The notes beneath the pieces were generated by a model, which saw only the letters and a list, made by a program, of their open reading frames with translations, had not been told where the DNA came from and ran no database searches. The position numbers and the translations under genes are program-made. From contig CANCZH010000016.1 in the NCBI GenBank assembly GCA_947382445.1, forward strand, positions 1 to 26,585: a DNA stretch of 26,585 bases, given 5' to 3'. Of the stretch, positions 24,701 to 26,585 are shown piece by piece (positions within the stretch are counted from its first letter, which is position 1; every line of letters starts with the position of its first letter). The DNA comes from an uncultured Clostridium sp. (GTDB lineage Bacteria; Bacillota_A; Clostridia; TANB77; CAG-508).

Positions 24701-26585
24701 TGTAAATTTTTCTTACCCCAAAATCCACAAAATTCGCCAAATCTTGCTCCATTAATTAGTTTCAATTTAATAGTACTTATATGTATTGGTGGAATATTTT
24801 CATTATTCTCAATAATCTCAAATTTATTTTCTAAAATTTCACCAAATTCGGTACTACATATTTTACATATTATTTTTCTATCTACTATATACAAACTGTG
24901 GTTATTATTACTATAAGCACCACATATAGTACATTTAATATTAGATGGAGTATAGCAATTCATTTCTTGTCCACCAGGAATTATACATCTATTATTTTCA
25001 GGAAAATAATGTATATTTCCATTATTATATGAATTAATATAATATCCATATTGAGTAAGAGTATGTCCATAAGAACATGCTGGATAATGCTGACTATGGT
25101 CTTGCGCATATTTATTATTAAATACACATGGTCTGTGCCACTCTTTTGAATATCCACATAAGCATGTGTCTATACGAGCATTATTGCTTTCACATGATTC
25201 ATACCCTAGAATCCATCTTTGTGTAAAACTATGTACTGCATTTTTTTCTTTTAAATGGCAAAGTGTACATTCTTCCCAATGTTCATTTTCATCATATTGG
25301 GTTTTAAAAACATGTTGATGGACTGTCCCATCACCTAGCTCTAAATTTGTAACATCCACAACAGTAATGTTTCCACTTTCATTTTGCTTATTTATAGCAA
25401 TTTTTCCATTATTAAACAATGGAATAGTATTACAAAATGAAAAATATAAAATAATTCCAATAAAAGCTAAAATAAAAATACATACAAAAATTAAAATTCT
25501 TTTTCTCATTAGTTTTCTCCTTTTACAATTTAAAAATACAGTTAATAACTTCATATAATAGTAAAACTCTTATCATATATGTAGTTATTAACTACATATA
25601 TGATATCAATTATATTAGCATATATATTCTAATATTTCAATGGTATTTTTTTATTTTATTTTCTATTTCTATGTAGTTAATACATGGTGTATATATTAAA
25701 TCTATTTCAATATAATTAAATAAAAACGGAGGCAAAAATGGAAAATACTACAAATAATGAAATAAATAAAATTTTAGGTTCAACATTTCAAAAATATAGA
25801 TTGAAAAATAATTTAACGCAGGAAAAAATCGCTGAAAAATTATCTAAATCAACAAAAACTATATCTCAAATTGAAACTGGAAAAGACGGAACAAGTAAAA
25901 AAACTGATATAGATTTTATGAATCTGTTAGAAATTACTCCAAATAGTTTGTATAAAAGCTTTATTACAAACTCTAATTTACAAAAACAAATTGAATTAAG
26001 TGAAAAAATTAGTACATTATCCCCAGAAAAAACTGAAGCACTAATGCAAATTATAGATATCATAAATAAAATATAATTTATATTATATAAGTTAAATTTT
26101 GTATAATTCAGTATGCTAAATTTAACTTTTCCATTTTTTATAAAATATTATAAAATTAATAAAGGAAAATGTTTATGGAGTTTTATTCCTACATTTTCCT
26201 TTATTAATCAACAAAAACTTAAAATAATTTTTATTATTTCTTTTTTAGCTTGCTCTATATTCAATTAAATCATTTAATGAACATCCTAAATAATCACATA
26301 ATCTTGCAAGAACAAAAATATCCATTCTTACAAGTTCGCCAGTCATCATTCTTTTTACAACTTTGAAATCAGTATTAGTATCAGTTGTTAGTTTGTTTAT
26401 GCTTATGTTTCTGTCGTGCATTATTTTTCCAAGTTTGAATAAATAATATCCATGTTCTATTTCTACTTTTACAATTTCACTCATACTTTACACCTATATT
26501 AATTTAAAAAAATTATATAGTTTTCATATATATAGGTTTAAAATAGATATGACACAAATAGATATAAAATAAAAATAGGAAACAC

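Overview
The window is AT-rich (roughly 70-75 % A+T by eye) and comes from an endospore-forming, low-GC Firmicute, most likely an uncultured gut-type Clostridia. The support is spoIIP, a cotJA-cotJB-cotJC spore-coat operon, a T-box-regulated thrS, the recJ-relA-MBL hydrolase-hisS gene order common in this group, and strong AGGAGG ribosome sites. Most of it is housekeeping DNA on the minus strand, with an accessory segment on the right (about 19.4-26.5 kb).

Main observation. Six genes are each broken into two or three pieces by exactly one extra base per break, and all seven breaks have the same form: a codon ending in T, then an in-frame CGG, where the homologous protein resumes one base later (+1) with a glycine codon (GGA six times, GGT once). 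The sites are in an amidase-domain gene (C at 900 on the minus strand), a CorB-like membrane protein (1427), relA (15443), recJ twice (16944 and 15659), an ibrA-like PAPS-reductase-family gene (21888) and a large surface protein (24297). I found no other in-frame CGG in any gene of the window except three in one compositionally foreign L,D-transpeptidase gene; there CGG follows TCA, ACA or TGG and the frame is kept. Out-of-frame CGG triplets inside genes are frequent (I counted about 19) and harmless. The simplest reading is that CGG has no normal arginine tRNA in this organism (CGT and CGA are used, which a tRNA-Arg with inosine at position 34 can read, but CGG cannot be read that way) and that NNT-CGG-N is translated with a +1 shift, as a genome-wide recoding rule rather than gene decay. 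This is inference from sequence alone.

Layout. 0.1-1.8 kb: NUDIX hydrolase, amidase-domain protein (+1), CorB-like membrane protein (+1), all minus. 1.8-2.4 kb: gene-free, hairpin-rich stretch with its own promoter on the minus strand, a candidate large structured RNA or long leader. 2.5-7.1 kb: an unrecognised 804-residue protein and thrS with its T-box leader. 7.1-9.8 kb: MFS transporter (plus) converging on pgi (minus). 9.9-11.3 kb: spoIIP and a 22-codon hydrophobic peptide gene with its own terminator. 11.3-17.3 kb: minus-strand run recJ, relA, MBL hydrolase, hisS; recJ and relA need three +1 shifts between them. 17.4-18.0 kb: DUF1292 protein and a decayed sequence. 18.1-19.3 kb: cotJABC. 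19.4-20.9 kb: L,D-transpeptidase, probably acquired. 21.0-23.3 kb: ibrA(+1) / small GNAT-like gene / ibrB cassette. 23.3-25.5 kb: secreted or membrane-anchored surface protein (+1), divergent from an XRE regulator with a perfect palindromic candidate operator between them. 26.2-26.5 kb: a second small XRE-type regulator.

Limits: gene functions were assigned by recognising motifs by eye; no database search, structure prediction or proteomics was possible.
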